Below are positions 1 to 11,229 of a DNA stretch of 64,000 nucleotides, one piece after another. Below the pieces are notes generated by a model. It searched no databases. It was not told the origin of the DNA and worked only from the letters and a program-made list of their open reading frames with translations. The translations under genes and the position numbers were made by a program. This stretch comes from Takakia lepidozioides (taxonomy: Eukaryota; Streptophyta; Takakiopsida; Takakiales; Takakiaceae): the NCBI GenBank assembly GCA_030704615.1, contig CM060734.1, positions 25,916,001 through 25,980,000 of the forward strand. Direction: 5' to 3'. Position 1 is the first letter of the stretch; each line of letters begins with the position of its first letter.

Positions 1-1
1 G

Positions 2-2943
2 CTCCTGACATTGGATCGGAAATGGCAGACACGGTGGCTGTCGATCTGGAATGCATCGGAGAGTATAAGGACAATGTGGTCTTTTCCACTCGAAGTTTCC
101 GACCCTGCAGTGGATGTGCGGCTCAACCGCATGACTTGGTGGTTCCAGGTAATTCAAGGTACTTCTCCATATTTGCTTTTCTGAAATGAATTCCCTGAAC
201 TGCTACGTGACATTGCATGTGGGAATCGCAGGTAATGACGAATGCGAAGGAGCAAGTCGTAATGCATACAAATTCGTTCGGCTTGTACGTTAAATGGGAT
301 GGAACACAGACATTGGAAGACTACGTGACACGTTTCAGATGTGCTTACAAGGACAACCTCTTCGCCAGGGAGCTGCAGACAGCAAGAAGAAGCGTGGAGT
401 TTACACATCAGGAGGGAGCGGGAAAAGCTGCAATGCGAATTGTTTACAGGTGAAGCCCAGCTGTCCTTGTATGCAAAGCCTGGTAATGAGGTTTGTCTGG
501 GAAATGCGGCACCGCATTCGCATTTTATGTTTTCGGTTGCACTCTGCGAGTATGTTTGTCTCAACTTTTGCTCACGCATGCTGACTGCCCTGCAGGTATA
601 TGAAATACGTGCTTCTTCAGACAGGGGCCCTGGCTCAAGAGCCCCCATTCTTCATGGCTTGGACCGTGGCGGGCCCAAGCTGTGTCTACACACCCGAGAT
701 GAAGAAACAATGGCATGCCGCGCATCTGGTTGGATGCCCGCGGTACCTGGACATGTCTGGCGGAATTGTTGACGAGTCTGAGAAAGATCTGCATGCGAAA
801 GCAGAAGAGAAGAGAAAGGAAAGACGTGTCCCTGCTCGGCCAGAGTCGGCAAAGGAAGCTGCTCTGGAACAATCCAGAAAGGCAGCTGAGATGGCACAGA
901 AGACGGTGGATGCAGCTGTGCAGGCTCAACATAAGGGGTCCAAGAAGCGGACTCGCCAGCAAGGAGCAGCAGTTGTGACACCCAAGAAAACGAAGAAGCA
1001 GAAACAGATAGTGCAGGTAGAGGGTGAGGAAGAGGACTCCGATGGAGACTTTGCAACCAGCCCACCCCCCGAGACGCAGCCGAAATCCCCTGTGCCCACG
1101 GTTGTCACGAGAGGGACGAGAACTGGCTCGGCAAAGAAGGCACTCTTCAACCCCCCGGGGGGCACCCTTTCGAGCCGGTGGAAATGAAGAGGCCGAAAGT
1201 GGATCCCGATACAGTAGTCCAGTGTGTGAATGAGAGTTTCTTGGCGGCTTTGGATGGACGGGCAGCCAAGTTGGCATACATGAAGACCATGGAGGGTCTG
1301 AAGGGCAGAGCACTGAAGAAGGCGGCTGCCAAAGAGCCTTCCGACACCCCTGGGTTTCTGAAGATGGTCTCGTTCTTTGAGAGGGTGTGTGCAGACAAGG
1401 ATTGCAGGAGGGGTGGAAATGCCACCGAGTGGTCTTGCGATATGATCATCTTGGATATTCCGGACGGAGAGCCTGTGGAAGGACTGCAAGCTTTGCCATC
1501 TTGGAACAGGTACTCTGAGGACTTTTGGAAGAAAGGATTCGGGCTCGCCCGCATGGTGTTGGACGACAGAGGCTGTGTGGTTGTCCTGGCGAGCAGAGGC
1601 AAAAACACGCAGACAGGAATTGCGAAGTGGACCCGCAAGAGCGCCGTCCCAATTCTGAAGAAGAAGTGGACGTGCATCAACACATTGGGCCTTCGGTCGG
1701 AAGGGAAGAAGGTAATTACGACCTTGGCACTCGTCCTTTCATTTTCTTAGGAGTTTTGAAATGCGGTGCCGCATTCGATTTCTAATCGTTCCCCACTGTG
1801 TATGCAGACGAAGCAGTTCGATGCATACTGCTTTGTGAAGGAGAACTCGACCTTTGCTTTCCGGAAGGAGGGATTGTTGGTTGACCCGAACTGCGACCCA
1901 TCGATTACGACGTCCTGTTCAACAACGTTCCCACGGAACTTCTCCCTCATAGCCTCACTTCAACTGAACCCCTGCGGTATTCACGCACTCGGAGCCCTGC
2001 CTTCATTCAGACAATTATGGAGACATGCACTGACGTGGAGGGCACAGTGCTCGACCTCATCTGTGGGACAGGTATGCAGAATCTTGTTGTATGCTATTCT
2101 GCAAACTCTCGTTATGCTTTCATTCGCAACATCTGAAGGGCCATGTCATAATGTGTGGATGGCATTGTAACAGGTGCCTCAATGTGGGCTGGGCGGTTTT
2201 CCGACCGACACCTCTTTGCCTACGAGGAGGACACATCCGTCTGGGGATCCCATCTGGAAGGGCTGCAACGGAATGTGAAGGCTCCCATCGAAGCCAAGAC
2301 TCCTCGGATTCGTCGGAGTCGGAGGAAGAGACAGTGGACATTGATGCCGAGGAGAACCCGCAATACAAGTGAGTGCAAACATTGTAAGTTTGCAAAGCCT
2401 TCTGGGTGATTTTTTGTCAAACGCATTTCCGGACTGTGGTTCTCATTGGTCTCGTTGGTGATTGTTATGTGCAGGATTCCAGGATCCGGGTCGAAACATG
2501 TAGGGCCTACACTTCCTGCCAGGAAGAATGTCCCGTTCTTTGCGAGGGCCGACTTCATGACGAGCCCGGTGAAGGACTACTCCCTTCCTAGTTATGCAAC
2601 TAAACTCGCAAATACAGCGATTAGACGATGTGAGAATCCCAGTAAAGTAGAGCAGATTTTGGAGAGGGCTAGGGAGGACAGAAGGATAAGGAAAGAGTTG
2701 GCAACAGCTGAGAGACAGGTAGACGGGTGCGAAAGTTCATATGTGATTCAGCGGATGAGAGCGATGCAGACAGGGAGGACGACAGCCAACGGAGGTGAGA
2801 TGGTCGGTTCCGCAAGGTGAAGATGGGATTTTGAAAGCCTGGCCAACGAGCAGTCCGCTGGAGATGAGAAAGGCAATGACGGGGTGGAGGCGGAGCAGGA
2901 AAGTCAAGGACAGGACGACGATAGTGATGATTTTCAAGATTAA
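2..2943 (+). pseudogene. 3' part of spliced ParB-methyltransferase-like gene (MULE-A copy)
   Basis: Exons by GT/AG signs and alignment to the MULE-B copy: 2-148, 232-449, 595-1711, 1808-2071, 2174-2368 and 2474-2943. Exon 595-1711 holds a Lys/Glu-rich linker, then the methyltransferase motif IV region with D-I-P-D at 1454-1465 where family members have D/N-P-P-Y/F/W, followed by the hydrophobic strand of motif V/VI type. Exon 1808-2071 ends in motif I (LDLICGTG), which continues across the intron into ASMWAGRF and a motif II-like acidic strand. IV before I is the beta-class order. The tail is acidic (DEDSDDFQD-like). Odd: one base is missing in a C6G6 run at 1151-1162 relative to MULE-B, which breaks the frame, while the motif I exon is intact here and broken in MULE-B. 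The 5' ParB part lies before the window. Confidence 0.72.
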
Positions 2944-2988
2944 TAGAATTTTAATGAACTCTCTGTACATTTAAATTCTATTCCAAAG

Positions 2989-2998
2989 TATATAAAGG
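2989..2998 (+). promoter_or_regulatory. TATA-like box ahead of palindrome array
   Basis: TATATAAAGG stands about 45 bases after the methyltransferase-like stop codon and about 80 bases before the first palindrome. The same box in the same place is kept in MULE-B (24033-24040). It could start a transcript running through the palindrome array, or could simply lie in the 3' UTR. Sequence alone does not decide. Confidence 0.3.
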
Positions 2999-3077
2999 AA
3001 ATTCTCCCCGTCCTTCATGTCCCCTCTCCCATTTGCCTCTCAACGACAACATCGTCCAACCTGGTCCCTCCCAAAAT

Positions 3078-3992
3078 CTGAAATGCGGCACCGCATTTCA
3101 ATGTCTGAACGGAATGTGGCAACTCAAAAACCTCGTTTGGAAATGCGGCACCGCATTTCCAAAACCGGGGCAAGAACAATTTCCGTTTCATGGTTTGGAC
3201 ATCAGAAACTGTTCGGACAAACGGAAATGCGGTGCCGCATTTCCGTTTCTGACACGGCAGTTTTGCCGATTGCCAGCTCCTTCCATGGATGTAAATCGAA
3301 AGGCGGAGGTCGAACATGGAAATGCGGTGCCGCATTTACCTTTTGGAGATGGACACATTTTTCCAACTGCAGACCCATCGACATTCTTGGGCTCCCCATT
3401 CCATGATGCTAGACGGGAATGCGGCACCGCATTCCATTGTCCAATAAGAAATTTCGATGACGTACATGGAAATGCGGCGCCGCATTTCCAAAACGGACAT
3501 CGTTGTTTGCCCAATTCCAGACCCTTTGACGAAATGCGGCACCGCATTCCATCGTCCTATAAAAACTTACATTGTCCTATAAAAACTTTCGATTGCCCAA
3601 CATGAAAAATGCGGCGCCCGCATTTCGAAAACAGACATCGTTGTTTGTCCATTCCAGACCCGGTGGGCATTCCGTCTTGATGGACGGAAATGTGGCACCG
3701 CATTCCATTGTCCGATTCGATATTTTGATGACAGACATGGAAATGCGGTGCCGCATTTCCAGAACTTCAATCGTTGTTTGTCCAATTCCAGACCCTTCGA
3801 CGGAAATGCGGCACCGCATTCCATTGTGCTCTCCGGAAATGCTGTGCCGCATTTCATTGTCCGGTACGAAATTTCGATGACGGACATGGAAATGCGGTGC
3901 CGCATTTCAAGTATGGACATGGACAAGCATTAGCGACTGGACATGCTTGGACAGTTCAAGGTCCAATATGGAAATGCGGGCGCCGCATTTCA
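3078..3992. repeat. Palindrome array (MULE-A, downstream of methyltransferase gene)
   Basis: About 14 copies of GAAATGCGG-NN-CCGCATTTC at roughly 50-100 base intervals. The central dinucleotide is CA (for example 3139), TG (3223, 3739, 3888) or CG (3469, 3970). Spacers share phrases such as TTGTCCAATTCCAGACCC and GACGGACATGG, so units were probably duplicated together with their spacers. Reading frames crossing the array give only repeated peptides in every frame and are not treated as proteins. Confidence 0.9.
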
Positions 3993-4424
3993 AATTCAAA
4001 GTATGGTAATGCCATGTCAGAAATGAAATGATGTACAACATTTCCGTTACGACGACAACGGAGGAAAGGGAGCTGCCAGAAATCGCTGCATAGAGAAAAA
4101 TGAATTGCGGTGCCGATTTCCGAGCTTCGGCGTGTACATGTTTCCTACAACTCATACATGGATTTTCTTCACCTCAGGACTCTGATATCGCTGACTCTGG
4201 TATAGTCATATGGACAGACACATTGTACAAATGAGACCTCAAATTGTAAACAGTGGGCCAATTACGGCAGTTCTTGAACATGATGAAACACAAGCACACA
4301 GAAGTGAGGTACGATGGGTTGTTTTATTGATCGAACACGGTTCTCACATTAGCAACTCCAGACAAATCTAAGCCCTTCCTCCTTCTACATGGGCGTCACC
4401 AAGTCGACGGAACTTCGATAGCCC
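3993..4424. other. Intergenic segment, no gene seen
   Basis: Between the palindrome array and the 3' end of the minus-strand paralog. It holds one degraded palindrome near 4098 and, on the minus strand, an AATAAAA-type polyadenylation signal near 4325 that suits the gene to its right. I see no coding sequence. Confidence 0.5.
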
Positions 4425-5089
4425 TCAAAACAAGCTCATTACTGATGCGGCACCTCGAGGTAAACTGCAATGCGGTCGATCTGGTGCCCTTGGTGGAGCT
4501 GACGACAATGTCATGCCCATCAATCTACCACCATCATACATTGACAAGGTCACTATGGGCCTCCTGTGCCCGTGGATTCGTCTTCGCAACTCAGCCGAAT
4601 GTCTCCATACAGGGAAAAGCGGAGTGAACTCCACGAATATAGTTTTCCCTGGGGTGCCGTCCTCCTGGTCCACTGGCAGCAGTTCCAGCGCCAAAGTGAG
4701 GCGGTGCGTGATCTGTCCGGCATCCCATTCCACCTTGGTATATTGAGGTCAACAATTTTCAGACACAAGGACCGCATTGACCCTCGCCCTCACCTCGCTC
4801 AAAGCGGTAATAGCCTCCAGATACTCCAATGCGCGCAAAGACTCCCGCTTGATTCCAAAAGCGTCTGTGAAAACAGAGAGCCAGACAATGATGTCTCCTG
4901 ATTCTGGTTTGAACATAGCATAATTGTGGCCATGATAAGGCAGTCAGCAGGATTTTGGCGGCACGGCATCCCTGAAAAAGAGTAGCGAAGTACGCTCAAT
5001 GACAGCAGCTCCGGATGGAGGAGGCAGCACGCGGTGGCTGGAAGAAATTCAAGCAAACGCTGCAATTCCTCACAAACACTCCAGGGCAC
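4425..5089 (-). pseudogene. Minus-strand paralog of the inverted gene pair (MULE-A copy)
   Basis: Unknown protein family. Fragments in more than one minus frame match both the equivalent MULE-B gene and the plus-strand paralog next door: a C-x-x-NPADC segment, an IVDLNIPRWN segment, WRWNCCQWT, and YGDIRLSCEDE. Between the IP segment and WRWNCCQWT the frame is open here, while MULE-B has a stop there; elsewhere this copy is shifted, so it looks broken. It runs divergently from the plus-strand paralog starting about 260 bases away. I cannot assign a function. The alternating hydrophobic pattern suggests a beta-rich domain, which is a guess. Confidence 0.55.
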
Positions 5090-5347
5090 ATTTAAAATTC
5101 CCCCCGACAGGAACCTGCACGGATGAAGATTGGCTCACCATGAATGTAGCCGTTTCAGTTCCTTCCCTGCCATGCAAACTATGGGCAGTAAGTGCCAGGT
5201 GGGCCTATAGCAACTCGAGACGACGAAGTCCATCCCCCTTCAATGTAAATGCGGCGCCGAATTTCCATCCGGGGGATGGACTTCGGTGGCAGATTTCAAA
5301 CTATACCCCCTGGATGAGAAAGACGTATCGGTTCATCCACCGCTGGC

Positions 5348-6082
5348 GTGATGAACACATTACACGATGATTGGTGGGTACTTGTGACCCAGATGCTCCA
5401 TTATGGAGCCCGCTGCTTCTTCCGCTTCTCATCATTTCGAAAATCTAAGGGCTTCGTTGCTGTCCGCAAGGTCATTGTCATCGGCATCAAAGACGTCCTC
5501 AGGTCCTCCTTTGCAAGGATGCCGTGCTTCCGGAACCGGGACGACTGCCCTTATGGAGGCATCGATTATGCAATGTATTCGGCCACATCGGGAGACATCG
5601 TTATCTGGTACACAGATTACACAAAAGATACTGGTTCGAATGTGGAAACATTGTCCGCTTTTGAGTATCTCCCAGGCCAGTATGCCTTCAAGCGGGGTGA
5701 CAATCTTGGTCTGAGGAGTCCGTGGCTCCTGCGCATCCCTGATTCCGATTTTCCCAGCTACGACAGGCACCCATGCAGAAGAATGCGCACTGCTATGCTG
5801 TTGCGGTGGAACTGCTGCCAGTGGACGTGGGTGGACTCCATCGGAGAGACTTATACTCCTGAAAGAGTGCGCTCATCTTCTCCATTGTATGGGGACATTC
5901 GCATTGGTGTGGACGACGAAAACGTGAAGCTTTCCATATTCGATGGTGGTATGATTGAAGGGCATGACATTGTGGTGAACATCAACAGGGGCGGTACAAC
6001 GGCTGCAATCCAGTTTACCTGGAGGAGCCCGATGACTCATGAGCTTGTTCTCAGAGCAGTCAAAGTCCCATTGACAACGTGA
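5348..6082 (+). CDS. Unknown 244-residue protein, plus-strand member of inverted gene pair
   Basis: This is the only uninterrupted copy of the accessory gene in the window. The protein is Cys- and Trp-containing, with segments CFRNRDDCPYGGIDYAM, SGDIVIWYTDY, SPWLLRIPDSDFPSY, LLRWNCCQWTW, YGDIRIGVDDE and MTHELVLRAV. These match the minus-strand paralog to its left, so the pair arose by inverted duplication. No signal peptide, membrane helix or catalytic motif stands out. The start at 5348 is the first ATG in the open frame; coding may begin further upstream on another exon. AATAAA follows 83 bases after the stop. The MULE-B ortholog has a one-base deletion. Function unknown; its presence in both full copies suggests an element function. 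Confidence 0.65.
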   Translation: MMNTLHDDWWVLVTQMLHYGARCFFRFSSFRKSKGFVAVRKVIVIGIKDVLRSSFARMPCFRNRDDCPYGGIDYAMYSATSGDIVIWYTDYTKDTGSNVETLSAFEYLPGQYAFKRGDNLGLRSPWLLRIPDSDFPSYDRHPCRRMRTAMLLRWNCCQWTWVDSIGETYTPERVRSSSPLYGDIRIGVDDENVKLSIFDGGMIEGHDIVVNINRGGTTAAIQFTWRSPMTHELVLRAVKVPLTT

Positions 6083-6164
6083 CTTGTATTCAGAAGGCAC
6101 AGGGCTAAAGATTTGTTGCACAATCAGCACAGTAGACGTGCTTCATATGCAATTCATGTGGATC

Positions 6165-6170
6165 AATAAA
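6165..6170 (+). terminator. Polyadenylation signal AATAAA
   Basis: AATAAA 83 bases after the stop of the plus-strand accessory gene, kept at the same place in MULE-B (26870-26875). Confidence 0.5.
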
Positions 6171-6459
6171 AAACCCCATTGGTCTGATCTTTTTGTTCTA
6201 TTCTGTATCCATCGTTCCAGAATGTATCATTCCTCATTTCGTTTGCGATTGGGAGTGTGGGTGGATTTTGCAAGTGGCTGGTGGTAGGCTGAAATGGGCC
6301 CCCCATTGTACGAGCAGAGTAGCACCCCTCCATTCGCGAAACATTGCCTTTCAATATGTAATTCTAAAAAACATTGCCGAACCTCCTCATCGGGGAGGGT
6401 CCTTCTCCCCTATGACCGTGACACCCTAAACCCTATTCCGCGGACACTCATTTCCGGAA

Positions 6460-6564
6460 AATAGTCCTGCTCATGTTTTTTTCGACACTTACGACTCTGC
6501 TCATGGCTCATGGCTCATGGCTCATGCCGCTCATGGCTCATGGCTCATGAAATAGCAGCCCCCC
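6460..6564. repeat. Right terminus and subterminal repeats of MULE-A
   Basis: Several copies of GCTCATG(G/CC) follow one another and end in GCTCATGAAATAGCAG plus six C. The same terminal word, in reverse complement CTATTTCATGAGC, begins MULE-B, MULE-C and MULE-E. Clustered short subterminal repeats are typical transposase-binding architecture. Confidence 0.85.
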
Positions 6565-6573
6565 TATTACTAG

Positions 6574-7480
6574 ATCATGCGCATTTGGTTGCCGGTGGCA
6601 ACTCGGACTAAGGTTCTTCCGAATAAATGACCCATTGAGGATCACCATTTTGTGAGGTACTGGTCTAAGGAGGCACCAAATGAAGGAATTAATTGCCTTC
6701 CAGATTGTTCATGGGTACATCTCACAAAGACCAAGGAGGTACCTAGTTTGGTCATGGGTTGTGCCTTGGATTTACAAGGTGCTTGTTTCATTGCACGATT
6801 CACATTGAGCAGCAGAAGATGCAGTCGAGATTTCAGAGTTATTCCACTGGGGATCATTGGGTCTTACCTTCAGTTCCACCCAATACGTATCTGTATGATG
6901 TGAAGATCATGTTGCAGAAGGATCCCCAACTTCGTTCTTGGTTCAATTTTGCTTTGGACATTTTGGCCAAAAGAAAAATTTGGCCTTGACATCTTTTTTA
7001 TAAGGGACATGAAGCCAGAAAAACTTACACTGTTCCAAGGTCGTTGGCACACCCCTCATCTATCCGGCAAAGGAGCTCGGAGAGAGTACATAACTTTGCT
7101 CGCAAGAGATTGATGCAGGTTTTGAAGTTTAAGCTTCCAGACATGTGGCAAAACATTGTGTGCCACGCAGGATTCCCGAGAAGGTCAGAGCACCGAAAGT
7201 CCATAGGGGGGAAGATGATTCTGATACAACTGGTTCAATGGAGGAAACTTTTGACATGGCGGAGGAATATGCACTACAAATGGCAAAGAAGAAATGACGG
7301 GGATCTCCTATGCCTGAGAGTTACTCCTTATCACCAAAGGAAGGACAGACATTCCATTTGGTGAGCAGTCCTCCACCAGCCAGTGACAGGGCTCAGGCTC
7401 GCACACAGAAGCCATCCCGGGACTCCTCACCGACAGAAGGGTGCTTCGTCACAAAGGTTTGCTGATCCTAAACAGTAAAC
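6574..7480 (+). pseudogene. Degraded extra ORF of retroelement R0
   Basis: Homologous at DNA level to the ORF at 38660-39763 in R1 (shared residues include YSTGDHW and PPNTYLYDV in shifted frames). Single-base differences break the frame repeatedly. No recognised domain. It lies between gag and pol in the element family. Confidence 0.5.
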
Positions 7481-7481
7481 C

Positions 7482-7942
7482 GTACGTCCATCACTACCCG
7501 TTATGTCCCGTGGTGACCCTCGTTGTCTGTCCCTCGTAGCATCGCCGTTATCAGTAGGGGCTGATTTGGAGCCAGAATTCTTTGAGGAAGCTAAGAGCCT
7601 ATTTATTATATACAAAGATGTATTTGCTTGGAGCTATGAAGATCTGAAGGGGATACCACCTGAGATCTTACTGCATAATATTGAACTGGAACCGGGGTCA
7701 GTACACAATCAAACAGGCAAGGTACAAGATGAATCCAAACTATGCACAGAAGGTTGGGGAAGAGATCAAGAAGCTGGCTGAGGCTAAGTTCATATACCCG
7801 ATAGAGTATACAATTTGGCTAGCACTCATTGTGATAGTTCCCAAGAAGAATGACAAACTAGGAGTTTGTGTGCACTATAAGAAGTTGAATGCTTGTACAA
7901 AGAAAGATCCCTTTCCTTTGCCATTTACAGAAGCTGTACTGG
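7482..7942 (+). pseudogene. pol: Truncated Ty3-type reverse transcriptase start
   Basis: Two overlapping frames together show the linker and first strands of a Ty3 reverse transcriptase: FAWSYEDLKGIPPEI, NPNYAQKVGEEIKKL, IVIVPKKNDKLGVCVHYKKLN and KKDPFPLP. The frame shifts once near 7700. The gene is cut at 7942 before the catalytic YxDD, so it cannot be active. The wording resembles non-chromovirus plant Ty3 elements. Confidence 0.75.
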
Positions 7943-9004
7943 TGTTAGAGGGCTGTCTGGGACTTAGAACTTTTATGGGCTTTGTGGGGGATACCCGTAT
8001 AATTTTTGCGCAGACTTACAGATGGTAGACTTAGACCAACAGAGGCCTTAGGGGTGAAGGCACAGGCTTTAGGGTGGTAGACAGGCGTACACAGTCTTAC
8101 ACAGTCGTACACAACCTATCATAGTCTATCATAGCCATACACACCCTTACACAGCCCGATACAGCCTTACACAGTCTGTCACAGTCAATCACAAGCTATC
8201 ACAGTTAGTCACAGTCTATCACAGCTCGACAAAGCTTCGCAAAGCCAGTCACAGCCCAACACAGCTTTACACAGCCAGTCACAGCTAGGCACAGTCACAG
8301 CCCGACACAGCTTGGCACAAAGCCCCGTCACCACCGTACGTAGGAATGGTCTATCATTGGCAGGGAAATGGACTATGTAGGACGATATCCTGCAGAGGGA
8401 ACGTGCTTACTTCTTGAGAGATGACAGTAGTTAGTTAGGCGGTTTTAGTAGACCAGCTTGCGGTAATTAGATTAGGCAGAAGTAGAAGTAGCAACTTGGA
8501 GAGGACACACTTTGGCGGGGAGAACTATTGGGGAGAGAACATTCTTTGATCAGAACAGGCGGAGAACACGAACTGAAGCAAGGATGGACAGGGCAGGAGG
8601 GGACGCGATGTGCGGATGTTTGATGAATACAAGCTGTAGAGTTAGACTGTAGAGCAGAGTAGGGACACCATGGCTTCGGCCTAGATACTTACAAATCTTA
8701 ATCTGACCACCTATTCGATACAATCCCACTATGTTGTAGAGATAACTTGAGTGAATGTGGGAATAAATGGATGAGTGAATGGAACTGAAAGATTACTGAA
8801 GCAATTTGATGCTTAAGTATACACAACAAGGTCATTTGTTAACATAAAGCAAGAAGATACAAACAGGAAGCACAACCATGATACATTAGCTGTAGGTCAT
8901 GACTGATTGTTCTGAGCGGGCTGGTTCTAGAGATATTTAACTCTTCTATCTTGGAGTTTCCACCTCGGATAGCGAAGAGGTGGGTGAGTAAAAGCCGTTC
9001 GACA
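7943..9004 (+). repeat. 5' LTR of R1
   Basis: Begins TGTTAGAGGGCTGTCTGGGA and ends CCGTTCGACA, so it has TG..CA termini. It matches 39826-40185 (same strand, truncated) and 40186-41103 (inverted). Inside is a ten-base-period CACAG array at about 8070-8320. Confidence 0.8.
8070..8320 (+). repeat. Decamer-phased CACAG array in LTR
   Basis: About 25 consecutive ten-base units of the form (T/A)CACAG(C/T)xxx, for example TCACAGTCTATCACAGCTCG. The ten-base step is kept over most of the array, as it is in the two other LTR copies (39965-40185 and about 40825-40960 inverted). Confidence 0.75.
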
Positions 9005-9141
9005 TTTGACGACCATACTAGAGAACTTAGTCGAGAACAACCAAATGTGACAGGCATATCTGGGTGGGATTCATTCTGGGGTTGGACCGGACTTAAAGAA
9101 TTGAATGTGAATCAAATTTCCGTGTGGAACTGAGAAGAAAG

Positions 9142-11217
9142 TGTAGTGTGAAAAGAAGGGGCGTGAATCCCCTTCTGTATAATTCAATTGTGCTCCCTCC
9201 ATTCTAAGCGGAGCAAGAAAAGAAACGTCTTTAGTCTGTCCAACTGTCGTCACTTGGCGGTGGGTTTCCCTCAGATCCTTCGTGATCAGAAGTTCATTCA
9301 AGCATCCTCATCCACGCCGCAGCGGAAGAAGAGAAGACATGGATGGGGAAGTCAATTTGTTGTTCACTCTTGGTTCTACCTTTTACACAACATCCCCTAC
9401 CCTGCAGGTACAGCACCAGCTATGATGGTGCGATGTATCATGTGATGCAATCAGCCCTAGTGTCAGTGATGAAACCTTGCCCTTGTGGGCAGTTCCCTTG
9501 GTCAGCAACACGTCGGAAGCCCCCTTTGTAATTGAGATCACGGTTGTAGGTGGATGGGCAGCTCAGATCTGCCATGAACTGCAGGCCCACTAGTTTGATC
9601 ATTCAGGTTCATGTCTTCTTGACCTTGGCTCTCCATTTGTCCATCCCTCAATCAACCTTTCTCCCTTCTTCACTTTTTCGTTCTCTCCACACTCTTTTCT
9701 TCATGGTGGATTTCCTCATTTCTCCACAACATCATGGCTACGATGCAATGCAGGCACATCCAGCCAGGCAATCCAGTGCCCATACCCATCATTGAAGTCA
9801 ACCTTGGTCACACAAGAGATAATCTGCCCCTATGTCGTCTTTTTCTCTCTTCTTTCCAGTGACTGGTCTTGCACTACTTTCCCCAAAGTTTATCTGTTGG
9901 TCAAGGTGCTTCACAACCCTTCTACAGATCTCAATTCACAAACCATGACAGCCTCTCCTTTTCTCCTCAACTTCGAACACATCAGTCATTACATGTAGGG
10001 AACACTTCTAGAAATCAGATCCAAACCCAAAACAATATTGACTTTTCTTCCCATCCACGTCATCCTTCCTCAGCTCTTCAAATCAGTGTTCTGAATGACC
10101 ATCCTTGTTTCCTCATTCCACTAAGCTAGTTCTACACTGGGCTACACTGGCTCCGCTGTTTTAAACATCCAAGGCTGCATAGTTTTTTGCTGAATTGCTG
10201 ACAACTTCTGAAAACAAAGGAAAGGAACACAGAACAGCAACCATTCGACCCTGTGAGGTACTGTGAGGTGAGTATCTGTCCCCTCTCATTTCCTACCTAA
10301 CACCGTTTGTGGGAACACAGGTGGTGCCATCCATCTCCACCCTATCCTGGTTTGATTCCAGTGTCTTCAGTCCATTTTTCAAAGGCCTTTCTACTCCTCA
10401 CATTCTGTCCCCTTCAGTAGAAACAAGAGAGTCCAAGTTCCAAAAAATTTCACAAAGTCTTCCCTAAGTGCCAAAAGAAGCCAACCACTCTTCCGAACTT
10501 ATATGATCTGTTTATACTCATTGAAGGGTGGGTCTCTGCCTGTCAAGAAGGACATGTACTTGTCATCCCATCGTCGGCCATTTCAGACGTTTTCTTCTTA
10601 TCGTGATTTTCCACAGTCCTCATAAGGCATTGATGGCTCTGCTTCAGCTGCTGGCACGAGGTGCTATACACACCAGCCTGCACTTCTCATCCCCCAACAC
10701 CTGCTGAGCCGCTCTATCTCCTCATTATGTGCTCATCAAGACAATGGCGACAGTAGTGTGCACCGCCCTTATCACAACCCGAGCCCTCAGGTTTGATCAT
10801 TGCTTACAAAAGGCGGCACCGCTTCTTCTTGCACAAAAAGCCATGCAGAGCTCTTAACGTTTCTCTTTAAAGCAAGCTGATACCCCTTTGCGTAGGTGAA
10901 CTTTCTCAGATATCATGTCTGCCAGCACCACTGCAGCAGCTGCAAAGATGCACGCACTCTTCCCCTTCGAATTTCACAATCCTGCTTTAGGGTTCAACTC
11001 ATGGATGAAAATCATTCATCCTAGGGATGAAAAAGGTGCATGTCATAACTTAGCTATATTTTGTTCTTGGCAGATCAATAGCATAGTCTTTCCATGGAAT
11101 TACCTCAAGTTATGGACAATTCTCCCCTTCATTAGCACGAAGGACACGCCCTTTGTAGTGGGCCGGAACCTGATGCCAAACAAAAACTTGAATTTTTACC
11201 CCAGCATTCACACTACA
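9142..11217 (-). repeat. 3' LTR of Ty3-A1
   Basis: Full LTR with TGTAGTG/CACTACA ends. It differs from its own 5' LTR by many single-base indels, while the 5' LTR is much closer to the Ty3-A2 LTR. Short CT-rich open frames inside it are not genes. Confidence 0.85.
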
Positions 11218-11229
11218 TATGTAGTGTGT

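Larger units (their letters stand above)
1..6564 (+). mobile_element. MULE-A: right-hand part of a giant Mutator-like element
   Basis: Seen: this stretch is co-linear with the right 6.2 kb of MULE-B (from base 21056). Both hold the ParB-methyltransferase gene, a palindrome array, the inverted gene pair and the right terminus, in that order. The element ends with GCTCATGAAATAGCAG and a run of C. The next nine bases, TATTACTAG, match TATTACCAG at 38858-38866 in an uninterrupted copy of the host retroelement, so a 9-bp target duplication is likely although the left copy lies outside the window. The transposase half and left terminus are not in view. Inference: same family and similar age as MULE-B, with independent coding lesions. 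Confidence 0.85.
6565..7942 (+). mobile_element. R0: fragment of Ty3-like retroelement hosting MULE-A
   Basis: Bases 6574-7481 align with 38867-39790 of R1, the extra-ORF region. At about 7482 R0 continues into reverse transcriptase, whereas R1 jumps directly to its 3' LTR. R0 therefore shows that pol follows the extra ORF in the fuller form of this family. The first nine bases, TATTACTAG, are the presumed target duplication of MULE-A. R0 is cut at 7942 by the R1 LTR. Confidence 0.75.

Noticed and set aside
3033-3926. Long open frames with repeated peptides (EMRHRIS, KCGAAFP, NAAPHF) across palindrome arrays on both strands
   Set aside because: They occur in all frames of both strands because the DNA is palindromic and CpG-rich. 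They have no stable start, no domain, and shift between copies.
8839-9301. Host gene between retroelements
   Set aside because: The sequence is explained by the R1 LTR end, its leader and the start of the Ty3-A1 LTR.
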